A DNA stretch of 64,000 nt from Magnetococcales bacterium (lineage in GTDB: Bacteria > Pseudomonadota > Magnetococcia > Magnetococcales > Magnetaquicoccaceae), in the NCBI GenBank assembly GCA_015231755.1, contig JADGAZ010000004.1:124001-188000 (forward strand), written 5' to 3'. Each line of letters opens with the position of its first letter. Positions within the stretch are counted from its first letter, which is position 1. The notes beneath the pieces are model-generated. The model did not search any database. It was given only the letters and a program-made list of their open reading frames with translations, and was not told the DNA's origin. A program made the position numbers and the translations under genes. Below are positions 45,001-53,592 of the stretch, piece after piece.

Positions 45001-45252
45001 ATTGCCGATCATGGCCACACAACCATGATGCTCCACCAGTCGTTCCGCCGCCATCACCGCGCTGGGGGGCAGACTGCCATCGTCTTCCACCACCAGTCGC
45101 AAAGGCCGACCCAATACCCCGCCGTTTTCGTTCACCTCACGGGCGGCCAGTTCGGCGGCCATGCTGATCTCCGCACCATACATCCCCACCACACCGGTCA
45201 TCGGTGACATCAGGCCCAACACCACCTCATGATCGTTGTATGATTTTTTCAT
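42007..45252 (-). CDS. Hybrid histidine kinase with periplasmic-binding-protein-like sensor
   Basis: 1,081 residues. Domain order: a type I periplasmic-binding-protein-like domain (about 8-360; VVLGLMSPMTGVVGMYGAEI, AmiC/branched-chain amino-acid receptor type), PAS (about 385-500), HisKA with NMSHEIRTPMNG, HATPase_c (GGTGLGLAITRQLV), receiver (VIFMDCEMPILDGF) and Hpt (AAHTLKSSSLTMG). There is no signal peptide and no membrane helix, so the ligand domain appears cytoplasmic, like AmiC. It would feed the phosphorelay to the HD-GYP and receiver-kinase proteins. It starts at the ATG at 45252, 5 bp after the preceding stop. Confidence 0.92.
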   Translation of the reverse strand: MKKSYNDHEVVLGLMSPMTGVVGMYGAEISMAAELAAREVNENGGVLGRPLRLVVEDDGSLPPSAVMAAERLVEHHGCVAMIGNLLSNSRIAVAYRVAEPRKIPLLNFSFYEGSILSRYFFHFAALPNQQIGKMIPYMHAHHGRRMFFAGNNYEWPRGSIEAAKEVLLQDGGEVVGEEYLPLGVTRERIDALLAQVAASGATVFVPYFAGADQLLLLSRFSALGLTGRMVVVMGHYDELMASHLEPKVRGGHYSSNTYFMTVDTDENRRFLDRLAAMPGVTGLWPAGNGILTNFGEGACLCVKAFAQAANQAGTLDSEALVNALERLAVTGPQGRVHMDPMTHHARVNTFLSRCTPEGRFEIIENFGLMDPVMPERYSHLRIDARAAREEDIRLQARMLEHMTEGVCLVRALDGVIVYTNRRFEKMFGYGRGEIIGHTIAVTHAGTDPAIDAVVQGIVSQLYRKGIWEGEVRNIKKDGTLFWGHISITTLTHAEHGEVWMGIHQDITVRKQAEDELRRYRENLEELVRLRTEELEKARDAAESGARAKEIFLVNMSHEIRTPMNGVLGMADLIMRTELTEQQRHYVETIHRSGRTLLRIINDILDFAKIQEGRLFLEMLRFDLDVVIRDICDIFTQRALRKGLDFHFNRVGDENRQLLGDPYRLSQILFNLLGNAVKFTDQGSVGLSVGVVEEREADILLRFCVMDTGIGISEDYQSQMFQNFSQEDPSVARRFGGTGLGLAITRQLVSIMDGELWMESAPGQGSTFWFTARFGKQRQGDLQEIAAWQGDQTSLSPDTVRFSGHVLLVEDNPVNQEVAMATLELFGCQVTVAFNGQQALTLVRDTVPGFDVIFMDCEMPILDGFETTRRLRIWEKMAGRSSIPIVALTAHVLQESRQKCNAVGMNDYLHKPFSQAELGAVLHRWLPHEVREPRGRESDSDSSAGAVLLPVVMGLDESELAVLDREAVGRILELVQKGGTNLLGKMVEHYLLRTPELMQALRQALEQGDSEGVRVAAHTLKSSSLTMGVARLAELARTMEMEHGDLAAVSRHFQHSDALFDEARQALQALCDSQREGDIHHE

Positions 45253-45257
45253 GAGCT

Positions 45258-48200
45258 TTAATCATTCGCTCCCGCTCGGCTCGACTGCGCGCTTGTCCAC
45301 AAAAAATTCTGCAATGCCTGTTTGACCTTTTCAAACTCCGGGCCAGTTGCACGCCAAGACTCCAGTACCCGCATGGAGTCGGCGTAATCACTCTCCATCA
45401 CCCGTCCCAACTCCGCCAAACGGGCCGCCCCCATGGTCAGACTGGAAGACTTCAGGGTATGGGCCGCGACCCGCACCCCTTCCGGATCTCCTCGTTCCAG
45501 GGCCAGTTCCAGTTCGATCAGCAGTTCCGGCGTGCGTTCACAATAATGTTCCACCATTTTGACCAGCAGATCGGATCCCCCTTTCCGGGCCAGGGCCACA
45601 ATCTGCTCCAAGGCCACCGGATCCAGGACCAAAGGCGTCATCCCCGCTTCTCCAAAGCCATTTTCCAGATCGACACCGCAGCCCGGATCCGCTCCCGACA
45701 AGCAAGCCAATCCATCCTCCCTCTCCAACACCTGCCCCGCCCCGAACGCCACACCGGACGATACAGTGGCCATCACGGGACGCATCCCCCCATGGCAGGA
45801 TGGCAACCAGCGTTGCAACAGCTTGACCAGATCCGACTGGCTGAAAGGCTTGTGCAAATAGTCGTCCATGCCGGCTTCCAGGCTCAACCTCCGGCTTTCC
45901 TCCAGGACATGGGCGGTCAGGGCGATGATTGGAGTCCGGGGCAGAGCGGCCTGTTTTTCCAACCGGCGCAACCGTCGGGTGGTCTCGAAACCATCCAGGA
46001 TGGGCATTTCACAATCCATGAAAATGGCATCGAACGGTACCGTCGCGCTCTTCACCGCCGTCAACGCCTGCTGACCATTGCGCGCCACCGTCACCCGGAA
46101 ACCGAACAACTCCAAAGTGGCTGCTGCCACCTCCTGATTGACCAGATTGTCTTCCACCAGCAATACATGTCCGTCAAAACGGGCGTTCTCCAGCAAAGCA
46201 GGCGCCTGCGTCCGCTCCCAATCCTCCAAATCCTTACGGTCCCCGGCCTGCTGCTTGCCGAAACGCACCGTGAAACCGAATTTCGCCCCCTGCCCCGGTT
46301 CACTCTCCACCCACACTTCCCCATCCATGACCCGTACCAACTGCCGGGTGATGGCCAAACCCAATCCGGAGCCTCCAAACTTGCGGGCGATGGAAGAGTC
46401 GACCTGGGAAAACGGCTGAAACAGATTCGGCACATACTCCGGGGCAATGCCGATGCCGGTATCGATCACCTCAAACCGCATCAGCACATCCGCCTCCCGT
46501 TCCTCCTGCACCCCCACCTCCAGGGTCACCGACCCCTTCTCGGTGAACTTGATGGCATTGCCCACCAGATTGAACAGAATCTGATTGAGCCGATAAGGAT
46601 CCCCCAATAGATGAACCGGTACCCCCTCGGCGATCCGACATGTAAAACCCAGTCCCTTGTTGTGAGTCTGGGTGGCAAACATGTTGCGCAAGTCCTGAAT
46701 CAGCTCCTCCAACTCGAACCGGAACAGCTCCAGCACCAGACGCCCGGCCTGAATCTTGGACAAATCCAGAATGTCGTTGATGATGCGCAGCAGCGTGCGC
46801 CCGGAACGGTGAATGGTATCGACATAATGGCGTTGTTTTTCCGTCAAGTCGGTACGCAGGATCAGATCCGCCATGCCCAACACCCCGTTCATGGGGGTAC
46901 GGATTTCGTGACTCATGGAGGCCAGAAACCGCTCCTTGGCCTGATGGGCGGATTCCGCCTGTTCTTTGCTCTGGCGCAACCGCTCCTCCCAGCGTTTGCG
47001 CATGACCAGATTCATGGTGTCTTCACCGACGGACTGGAGTTGTCGCACATCCTCGTCATCATAAGGTTCCGGCTTGTTTCCCACCACCAGCATCATCTGC
47101 ACCTTGCCATGCACCAACACCGGTACACTCAAAAACCGGGTGACGGATACCGGTTCATCCCCCTGTTCACGAGCATCACGGTTGGATTGGTAATCGTTGC
47201 AGATCATAGGCTTGAAATCCAGCATCATCTCCGCCCACGCCTCGGCGCGCTCCGGGAAACCCTGCAATGGCCAAGGGCACGCCGAACCCTTCCAGTCCCA
47301 AGAAATCAGCTCAAATCCACACGACTCCTCATCCAGCAGATGTATGCAACCGATCCCACTGCGGGTCAAGGTCTCGGCCACGGCCAAGGATTGGTCACAC
47401 AACGCCTGCATACTGGCATCCATGGCACTCCGGTTGATCTCCATCATCAACCGCATGCGCTCTTCGTTAACCATCCGGGCGGCCAGCACGCGACGCCGTT
47501 CGGTGGCATCCCGCAGCATGAGCAGATAATGGTTGTGTCGGCGCAACCGCATCGGGGAAAGGGTGGCATCCACATACAACACGCTGCCATCCCGACACCG
47601 GAGCGGAATATCCCCATGATTGCGGGTACTCCCCGGATCCGCATGCTGAAACTGGTCAATAAAAGACAATAACGTCCCATCCGGATTGAGTTCAGCAATC
47701 CGCAACCCCCGTATTTCCGCCAATTTGAAGCCGGTCATCTGACAAAACCGGGCATTGGCCATCTGCAACAAACCGGTCTCGGGCACCAACAGGGTAATCC
47801 CATCGCTGGCGGCTTCAAAAATGGTCTTCAACGTCAACTGGCTTTCGGCAAGCCGTCGTATCACCACATCCCCAATCCGGATGAATACCACCCCGCCCAC
47901 ACCCAGCAACATCAGGGTGAGGGTCACGGTCTGGGCAACCGATTCCATCACCGGGGCACGCAGTTCGGCCATGTCGATCTTGATCACCATCCCCAAAGCC
48001 AAAGGGGCGATGTATTCGTAAGCGGCCAACACCTCCGTTCCCTGATAATCCTTGCCGATCACCACCCCGGATTTCTTTTCCAGGGCGTACCGCATGGGGG
48101 TGGCCTTGTCCTGATCACTCCAGGCGATGTATTCCGGAAGGGTTGCGGTATTATCCGCCGGTCGCTGTCTGAACAAAAACTGAATCTGCTCCCCGTGACG

Positions 48201-48509
48201 ATGGGCAAACAGAATCTCTCCCGTGAATCCCAGCCCCTTATACCAATCCTGATAGATCCGGGACAACAGGGCAATGATGGGCTTGTCGTCACTCGTTTCG
48301 GTATATCTCGGGTCTTGAAAAACCAGTTCATGCAGGGTATTGATGAGCCGGACCTGACTGGAGGCCAACGCACTGAGGCGTACGCTTTCGCTGTCCAACG
48401 TGCGTTGATACAGAACATACAAGGTGCTGCCCGTACTCAGAAAAACCACCAGCACCATGATTCCCAGCAACAAAAACAGCCGTGCCTTTCCGCTCGCCAA
48501 TCTCAACAT
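45258..48509 (-). CDS. Membrane hybrid histidine kinase
   Basis: About 1,083 residues. Membrane helices near 10-30 and 185-210 bound a periplasmic sensor segment. Then PAS (SDGITLLVPETGLLQMANA), GAF (ALCDQSLAVAETLTRSGIGCI), HisKA with SMSHEIRTPMNG, HATPase_c (GGSGLGLAITRQLV), receiver (AIFMDCEMPILDGF) and Hpt (AAHTLKSSSLTMG). Its C-terminal half is very close to that of the next kinase. The ATG at 48509 follows a GGGGGGACGG tract; an earlier start at 48542 is possible. First gene of the four-gene operon. Confidence 0.92.
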   Translation of the reverse strand: MLRLASGKARLFLLLGIMVLVVFLSTGSTLYVLYQRTLDSESVRLSALASSQVRLINTLHELVFQDPRYTETSDDKPIIALLSRIYQDWYKGLGFTGEILFAHRHGEQIQFLFRQRPADNTATLPEYIAWSDQDKATPMRYALEKKSGVVIGKDYQGTEVLAAYEYIAPLALGMVIKIDMAELRAPVMESVAQTVTLTLMLLGVGGVVFIRIGDVVIRRLAESQLTLKTIFEAASDGITLLVPETGLLQMANARFCQMTGFKLAEIRGLRIAELNPDGTLLSFIDQFQHADPGSTRNHGDIPLRCRDGSVLYVDATLSPMRLRRHNHYLLMLRDATERRRVLAARMVNEERMRLMMEINRSAMDASMQALCDQSLAVAETLTRSGIGCIHLLDEESCGFELISWDWKGSACPWPLQGFPERAEAWAEMMLDFKPMICNDYQSNRDAREQGDEPVSVTRFLSVPVLVHGKVQMMLVVGNKPEPYDDEDVRQLQSVGEDTMNLVMRKRWEERLRQSKEQAESAHQAKERFLASMSHEIRTPMNGVLGMADLILRTDLTEKQRHYVDTIHRSGRTLLRIINDILDLSKIQAGRLVLELFRFELEELIQDLRNMFATQTHNKGLGFTCRIAEGVPVHLLGDPYRLNQILFNLVGNAIKFTEKGSVTLEVGVQEEREADVLMRFEVIDTGIGIAPEYVPNLFQPFSQVDSSIARKFGGSGLGLAITRQLVRVMDGEVWVESEPGQGAKFGFTVRFGKQQAGDRKDLEDWERTQAPALLENARFDGHVLLVEDNLVNQEVAAATLELFGFRVTVARNGQQALTAVKSATVPFDAIFMDCEMPILDGFETTRRLRRLEKQAALPRTPIIALTAHVLEESRRLSLEAGMDDYLHKPFSQSDLVKLLQRWLPSCHGGMRPVMATVSSGVAFGAGQVLEREDGLACLSGADPGCGVDLENGFGEAGMTPLVLDPVALEQIVALARKGGSDLLVKMVEHYCERTPELLIELELALERGDPEGVRVAAHTLKSSSLTMGAARLAELGRVMESDYADSMRVLESWRATGPEFEKVKQALQNFLWTSAQSSRAGAND

Positions 48510-48651
48510 AACATTCCGTCCCCCCAGACAAAACCATACCATCCAACCATTCCCCGCCCCCGGTCTGGCACCCTCCCGCCATTTTCAGCACCGGTGACCG
48601 CTTCTGCCGGGATCCAGATCCCTTCATTCCCCTGAATCAACAACCAGACCA

Positions 48652-48852
48652 TCACAAGACCGATTGTGCGTTGCGAATCCCGGCCACCCGCATGCCGTTG
48701 CCGGATTCATACACCTCCAGATAGGTGCCATTCTCAAAGTGAAACTCCAGGCTGCGGAATTGTACAGGCGTTTCCCGCTCCTTCAAGACAACACTGGAGA
48801 TTGCCAGACCTTCCAGACATTTCAAAATTTTCTTCTCTTCGCAGGTAATCAT
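48652..48852 (-). CDS. Small hypothetical protein
   Basis: 66 residues (MITCEEKKILKCLEG...), with two Cys in the first 12 positions and a beta-rich second half (VQFRSLEFHFENGTYLEVYESG). GGAAGGG lies just before the ATG at 48852, so it looks translated. It sits alone, upstream of the phosphorelay operon in the same direction, 142 bp before the first kinase. No family recognised. Confidence 0.55.
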   Translation of the reverse strand: MITCEEKKILKCLEGLAISSVVLKERETPVQFRSLEFHFENGTYLEVYESGNGMRVAGIRNAQSVL

Positions 48853-49354
48853 ACCCTTCCGCCCCTTCTGACTAAGTTGAACCCGATGATCCTTCCCATG
48901 ATCCGTGTTTATCACATGATTAACAATTAACACAAACCATGCCATATATTTCCACCAGACATCACACGCAACACTCTACCTATTACAACAGTCCATGACC
49001 ACACGCTCGACAACTCAGGCTGACACTTGGGGATCATTACTCCATACATTCAATAAGAGTCGTTTTTATCATGACAGATTAAAGAAAAAAGGATTGAAAT
49101 CAAATCGTCTCATCCGCTCCTGCGACAACCAACACCGCCAGACCGTCGCAATACGCAGCACAAGTGAGGCCAGATATCCCCCATAACCATCCACACTGCC
49201 ACCCCCTCACGGGAAACGGCAGAAACCCATCCACGAATATCGCTCGGGGATGTGACACGGACACAGGCTGCAACATCCGTCATTCATTCCGGAAAAATTT
49301 CGGATAAGATCAAGATTATTCAACAGGATGCGAAAGATGAAAGAAACAAGCGGG
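48853..49354. other. Intergenic region between signalling operons
   Basis: Five hundred bases, AT-richer than the flanks, between the small gene and the NtrC-type gene, both on the minus strand. I see no convincing coding frame, promoter or RNA. It presumably holds the promoter of the small gene and kinase operon. Confidence 0.4.
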
Positions 49355-49372
49355 CTGCAACAAACGTTGCAG
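49355..49372 (-). terminator. Hairpin after the NtrC-type gene
   Basis: CTGCAAC-GTTT-GTTGCAG (minus strand) forms a perfect 7-bp stem with a 4-nt loop, 8 bp after the stop at 49380. The downstream sequence is only moderately T-rich. Confidence 0.45.
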
Positions 49373-49379
49373 GCTCCCC

Positions 49380-50870
49380 TCAATTCTGGACAGGCCGGTT
49401 GCTGCGACGGGTGATTCTTTGGTTCAATGCCTGCCGGGTCAAACCGAGCATGGCCGCCGCAACACCTTGATTGCCATGGCTCTTTTCCAAGGCATAACCG
49501 ATCAGGTACGCTTCGGCCTCTTTGAGGGTGGGGGGGTTCTCCCCCGGAGCCCAATACAGAGGGGCATTATTGGTGGCGCCATCCTCTGACCGAGGCCGAC
49601 TGCCCACCCCTTTCCCGACGACACGCCCCACTCCATGCCGAAACCCCTCCATGAAGAGAACCCCCTGGGTATGACGGGCCACCGCATCCATGACCATGGA
49701 GCGCAGCTCACGCACATTACCCGGAAAATCATATTGCTCCAGCAGATTCACCAATTGGGGATGCGGTGTGGGCGGAGGGATCAATCCGATGGTCTGAGAA
49801 ATTTCTTTGATGAATCGATCCAACAACAACGGAATATCCTCCTGGCGTTCCCGCACAGGAGGAATGACGATGGCATGGGTGGACAAACGATAATAAAGAT
49901 CCGCGCGAAACTTGCCGGCTTGAATCCGTTGCCTCAAATCCCGGTTGGTGGCCGCGACAATGGTCACGTCAGCGTTTTTGGAGGCATCGGAGCCCAACGG
50001 CTCAAATTTCTTCTCCTGCAATAATCGTAACAATTTCAACTGGCTGGACTCGGACAAATCACCGATTTCGTCCAGAAACAACGTGCCGCGGGCGGCTTTG
50101 CTCACCAATCCCTCCCGAGAGGTCTGCGACCCGGTAAAAGCCCCTTTGGTGTGCCCAAACAGGGTATCGGCGAACATGTGGTCATCCAGTCCCGCCACGT
50201 TGACCGGCACCAAAAGACCGGTCGCCCGACGCAACGCATGAAACGCTTGAGCAAACAACTCCTTGCCGGTGCCGGTCTCCCCCTGGATCAAAAGAGGCTC
50301 ACCGGTGCGAGCGGCAGACTCCATATATTTGAATAGACCCAACATTTTCTGACTGCACGTCACAATCCCCTCGAACGCCTCCGGATGCTTCAGGTTTCCG
50401 CCCAGCAGATAATCCTTCAAGGTATCCGCATGCAGACGCAAACCCACCAACTCTTTGGCCTTGCGCACCGCGGCAATCAACCGTTCCACCTCCACGGGTT
50501 TGATCAGATAATCCGCCGCTCCATTTTTCATGCACGCCACAGCGGTATCCACATCCTGCAACGCCGTCACCATGATCACCGGAATATGGGGATGATGGGC
50601 CCTGATCTGCACCAGCAACTCCATGCCCGAAACGTGCGGCATGCGCATGTCCAAAAGCAGCACCGCGACACACGCACTCTCCAAAAAAGGCATCACCTCG
50701 CGACTGTCGCTCAGGGTCTTGACCGGACCCAGCCCATGATGGCTCAACAACAATCGCAGGCCCAACAACAGATCGGCCTCGTCGTCCACCACCACCACCA
50801 GGGGGGCCTGATGACCCTGACAGGACTGGGGAAAAGAGGGCAGGGAAAGATCAGGATCTGGTAAAATCAC
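49380..50870 (-). CDS. NtrC-family sigma-54-dependent response regulator
   Basis: 496 residues. A receiver (D74 in LLLDMRMPHV, K at the YLIKPVE site) is followed by an AAA+ sigma-54 activation domain with Walker A GETGTGKE, the L1 loop written GAFTGS instead of GAFTGA, Walker B GTLFLDEIG, and a C-terminal Fis-type helix-turn-helix (GNQGVAAAMLGLTRQALNQRI). A Gly/Arg/Ser-rich linker of about 40 residues precedes the DNA-binding part. The GTG at 50870 overlaps the PAS kinase stop by 20 bp, which makes that kinase its partner. It should open RpoN promoters; two candidates are noted in this window. Confidence 0.93.
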   Translation of the reverse strand: MILPDPDLSLPSFPQSCQGHQAPLVVVVDDEADLLLGLRLLLSHHGLGPVKTLSDSREVMPFLESACVAVLLLDMRMPHVSGMELLVQIRAHHPHIPVIMVTALQDVDTAVACMKNGAADYLIKPVEVERLIAAVRKAKELVGLRLHADTLKDYLLGGNLKHPEAFEGIVTCSQKMLGLFKYMESAARTGEPLLIQGETGTGKELFAQAFHALRRATGLLVPVNVAGLDDHMFADTLFGHTKGAFTGSQTSREGLVSKAARGTLFLDEIGDLSESSQLKLLRLLQEKKFEPLGSDASKNADVTIVAATNRDLRQRIQAGKFRADLYYRLSTHAIVIPPVRERQEDIPLLLDRFIKEISQTIGLIPPPTPHPQLVNLLEQYDFPGNVRELRSMVMDAVARHTQGVLFMEGFRHGVGRVVGKGVGSRPRSEDGATNNAPLYWAPGENPPTLKEAEAYLIGYALEKSHGNQGVAAAMLGLTRQALNQRITRRSNRPVQN

Positions 50871-53511
50871 TGTTCCACTCCGGAAAAACGATGGTCACCC
50901 GGGTACCCTGGCCAAGCTCCGAATGGACCGATAGCGTACCTTGATGCACCGTGATGATTCTCTTGGTGATGGAAAATCCCAACCCCATCCCCCCAGACTC
51001 CGGACGGGTGGTGAAAAAAGCCTCCCCGAGACGGGAAAGATGTTCCGGCGCGATGCCGCACCCGGTATCGCGGATTTCCACCCGAACACCCCGGGAGAGC
51101 GGATCCGGCGCCATGGCGATGGCAACCGCCTCTTGCGGAGTACCCAGGGACTGCAACGCATTCAAAATCAGATTGGTGAACACCTGAAACAACTGCTCCG
51201 GATTGCCCTGCACCATGTGTGGACAGGATTCCCATTGCGTGTCGAAATGATTGGTATGGCGCCTGATCCTTTCGCGCAAAAACAATGCCGAACGATTCAA
51301 AATCTCTCGCAGATCCACCGGTTGCATGATGGGTTGCTGCTGCGGACGCGCCAACATTTTCATGTTGTTGATAATGGCCTTGATGCGCCGGGCATTCTCC
51401 TCGATGCCATACATCAAGGCCATCACGGTCTCTCCCGTCTCGGAGTAGGACGCGCCCCCGAAAGAAAAATCACCGTTGCGATGGTAATAACCATCCAGAA
51501 TCTTCTGGGCATCCTGCCACATGACTTGTAACAGATTGGTGTTCACCATGATGATATTGTTTGGATTGTTCACCTCGTGGGCAATGCCCGCCGCCAACAG
51601 CCCCATCGAGGCCAACCGGTCGTTCTGGTAGGTCTGCTCCTGCAAGCGCACCCGCTCCTCGGCAGCCTGCTTGATGGCCGTGATATCCTCGACAGCCCCC
51701 AACACCCCCACAATGGCATGATCTTTTCCCCGCAATGGAATCTTGGTGACCGATCCCCATCCCGGGGAACCATCTTTTCTCACGATGGTAATCTCCCGCC
51801 TGTACACCCCCTCCTGACTTGCAATCACAAGACGATCAACACGACGATACTCCTCCGCCAGATTGGCCCAGGGCATGTCATCATCGCTTCTGCCAATGAC
51901 CTGATCGGGATGATCCAAACCCGCCACATCCAGAAAAGATCGATTGCATCCCAGATAAATCGACTGGGTATCCTTCCAGAACACCTGAATCGGGATGGCG
52001 TCCAGAATGGTGCGCAACATGCGGTTGGTGTCCCACAGTTGCAACTCATTTGCAATTTTTTCCGTCACATCCAGCAGGGTCAGAATCAACCGCTCCACCT
52101 GCCCATCCGCCCCCCGAATGGGCAACAGCGACCAGTCCCAATAGGTCACCCCCCATTCGGGATGATCGGGCAACCTGAACGGATCGGCCTCGATCGTAAA
52201 CGGCACGCCGGTCTCCACCACCCGCCGGAAAATGGCCTCGTTTCCCGGATGGGGATACTGGACAAAATGATTCTTTCCCGGAAAAAACGCCACATCCAGG
52301 GCACATTGCTCGGCATAGGAGCGGTTCACCCGAATGAAGTTGAACTCCCGATCCAGAAACGCAATGGACAAATGACTGGTATGAAACAGGCTTTCCAACA
52401 GTTCGTGGAAGTTGCGCAAGGCATCCTCGGTACGTTTGCGCTCGGTGATGTCGGTATCGATGGCACCGATCCCCAACAGTTGGCCATTCTCGTCATACAT
52501 GGGAAACTTGACGGACAGATAGGTACGTTGTGTATCCCCATCACGCACCACCAGCTCTTTTTCGATCAGGGTTTGTTGTTGTACAACCAGTCGGTCATGC
52601 TGCCAATGGCTGATGGCGATCTCTTCGGGCATCAAATCAAAAACGGTCTTGCTGCCCAACTCCTGTCCCTTGACCCGGAACAACTCCTCGAAACGACGAT
52701 TGGCCAACAGATGATGCCCCAGCATATCTTTCAGATAAATCAAAGCATTTGAATTATTGATAATGCCCAGCAAACGGCTTTCGCTCAACGACAGCGCCGC
52801 CAAGGTGCGATGCAAGGTGACCACCGCCATCTGACGGGTCGCATCCAGCGAGACAAAATGCAAAAATTGCCTGCGGGTGATCGCCACCGCAATCAGGCTG
52901 ACCACCATCACAAACAACACACTCATCCAAAGCGCCTTCTGCTGGGCACGCACCACTTCCTGATGGAAAAACAAGGCCTTGTATTCCGCAAAGCTGACCA
53001 CCTCGTTGATCAGATGCTCCAGCCTCACAATGCGCTCCCGGCTCATCTCCTGCTCTTTCTGGATCGCTTCCGGCAGATTGCCCAATCGCACCAGATCCAC
53101 CACCTCCTGCTGCATGTAACGCAACTCGACACACTCCTGCCGAATGTGACGCACCAGTTGCGAACTGCCCAAAAACCGTTCCCCGATCACATTCAAATTG
53201 GTGTTGAATTCAATCTCCTGCTGCTTCATGGCCTGCCAGGTGTCACTCTCGGGATCAAACCCCTGCTCGTTGAAGAGATTGCGAATGATCAACTGCATCT
53301 TCCAAAGAGAGGACTTGGTACGTTGGGCCGCATTGCTCACCTGAAACGGATGCCTGTAAAGCTTGTCATTGGCCTCAACAATGGTCTCCATCTGGAAAAT
53401 CAACAGGGATCCCATACCGATCATCAGCAAGACCTGCAGGAAATAACCACCCCATTTCTGCTCTCGAACATTCAACTGGCGCCACATGGCCCATCTCCTA
53501 ATTACACCCAT
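50851..53511 (-). CDS. Multi-PAS sensor histidine kinase, partner of the NtrC-type regulator
   Basis: 886 residues. Membrane helices near 22-42 and 195-215 bound a periplasmic four-helix-bundle sensor. Three PAS domains follow (about 245-370, 375-490, 500-620), then HisKA with AGIAHEVNNPNNIIM and HATPase_c with GGMGLGFSITKRIITVHQG. This NtrB-like HxxNNP kinase core suits a sigma-54 regulator. The ATG at 53511 lies right at the T-tract of the terminator of the giant repeat gene, so transcription starts inside that 82-bp gap or by read-through. Confidence 0.92.
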   Translation of the reverse strand: MGVIRRWAMWRQLNVREQKWGGYFLQVLLMIGMGSLLIFQMETIVEANDKLYRHPFQVSNAAQRTKSSLWKMQLIIRNLFNEQGFDPESDTWQAMKQQEIEFNTNLNVIGERFLGSSQLVRHIRQECVELRYMQQEVVDLVRLGNLPEAIQKEQEMSRERIVRLEHLINEVVSFAEYKALFFHQEVVRAQQKALWMSVLFVMVVSLIAVAITRRQFLHFVSLDATRQMAVVTLHRTLAALSLSESRLLGIINNSNALIYLKDMLGHHLLANRRFEELFRVKGQELGSKTVFDLMPEEIAISHWQHDRLVVQQQTLIEKELVVRDGDTQRTYLSVKFPMYDENGQLLGIGAIDTDITERKRTEDALRNFHELLESLFHTSHLSIAFLDREFNFIRVNRSYAEQCALDVAFFPGKNHFVQYPHPGNEAIFRRVVETGVPFTIEADPFRLPDHPEWGVTYWDWSLLPIRGADGQVERLILTLLDVTEKIANELQLWDTNRMLRTILDAIPIQVFWKDTQSIYLGCNRSFLDVAGLDHPDQVIGRSDDDMPWANLAEEYRRVDRLVIASQEGVYRREITIVRKDGSPGWGSVTKIPLRGKDHAIVGVLGAVEDITAIKQAAEERVRLQEQTYQNDRLASMGLLAAGIAHEVNNPNNIIMVNTNLLQVMWQDAQKILDGYYHRNGDFSFGGASYSETGETVMALMYGIEENARRIKAIINNMKMLARPQQQPIMQPVDLREILNRSALFLRERIRRHTNHFDTQWESCPHMVQGNPEQLFQVFTNLILNALQSLGTPQEAVAIAMAPDPLSRGVRVEIRDTGCGIAPEHLSRLGEAFFTTRPESGGMGLGFSITKRIITVHQGTLSVHSELGQGTRVTIVFPEWNSDFTRS

Positions 53512-53560
53512 AAAAAAACACCGGCCAGTCCCGCTCCCGAAGGAGAAGGACTGGCCGGTG
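53512..53560 (-). terminator. Intrinsic terminator of the giant repeat gene
   Basis: A perfect 13-bp stem CACCGGCCAGTCC/GGACTGGCCGGTG (53519-53560) is followed on the minus strand by seven T residues (53512-53518). It lies 33 bp past the stop of the giant gene and ends at the start codon of the kinase gene. Confidence 0.9.
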
Positions 53561-53592
53561 GGAAAAAGTCAAACCGTCAGGCTATAGAGCAA

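Noticed and set aside
48853-49354. FNR or CRP box upstream of the small gene (TTAATCATGTGATAA)
   Set aside because: Half-sites and spacing do not fit either consensus.
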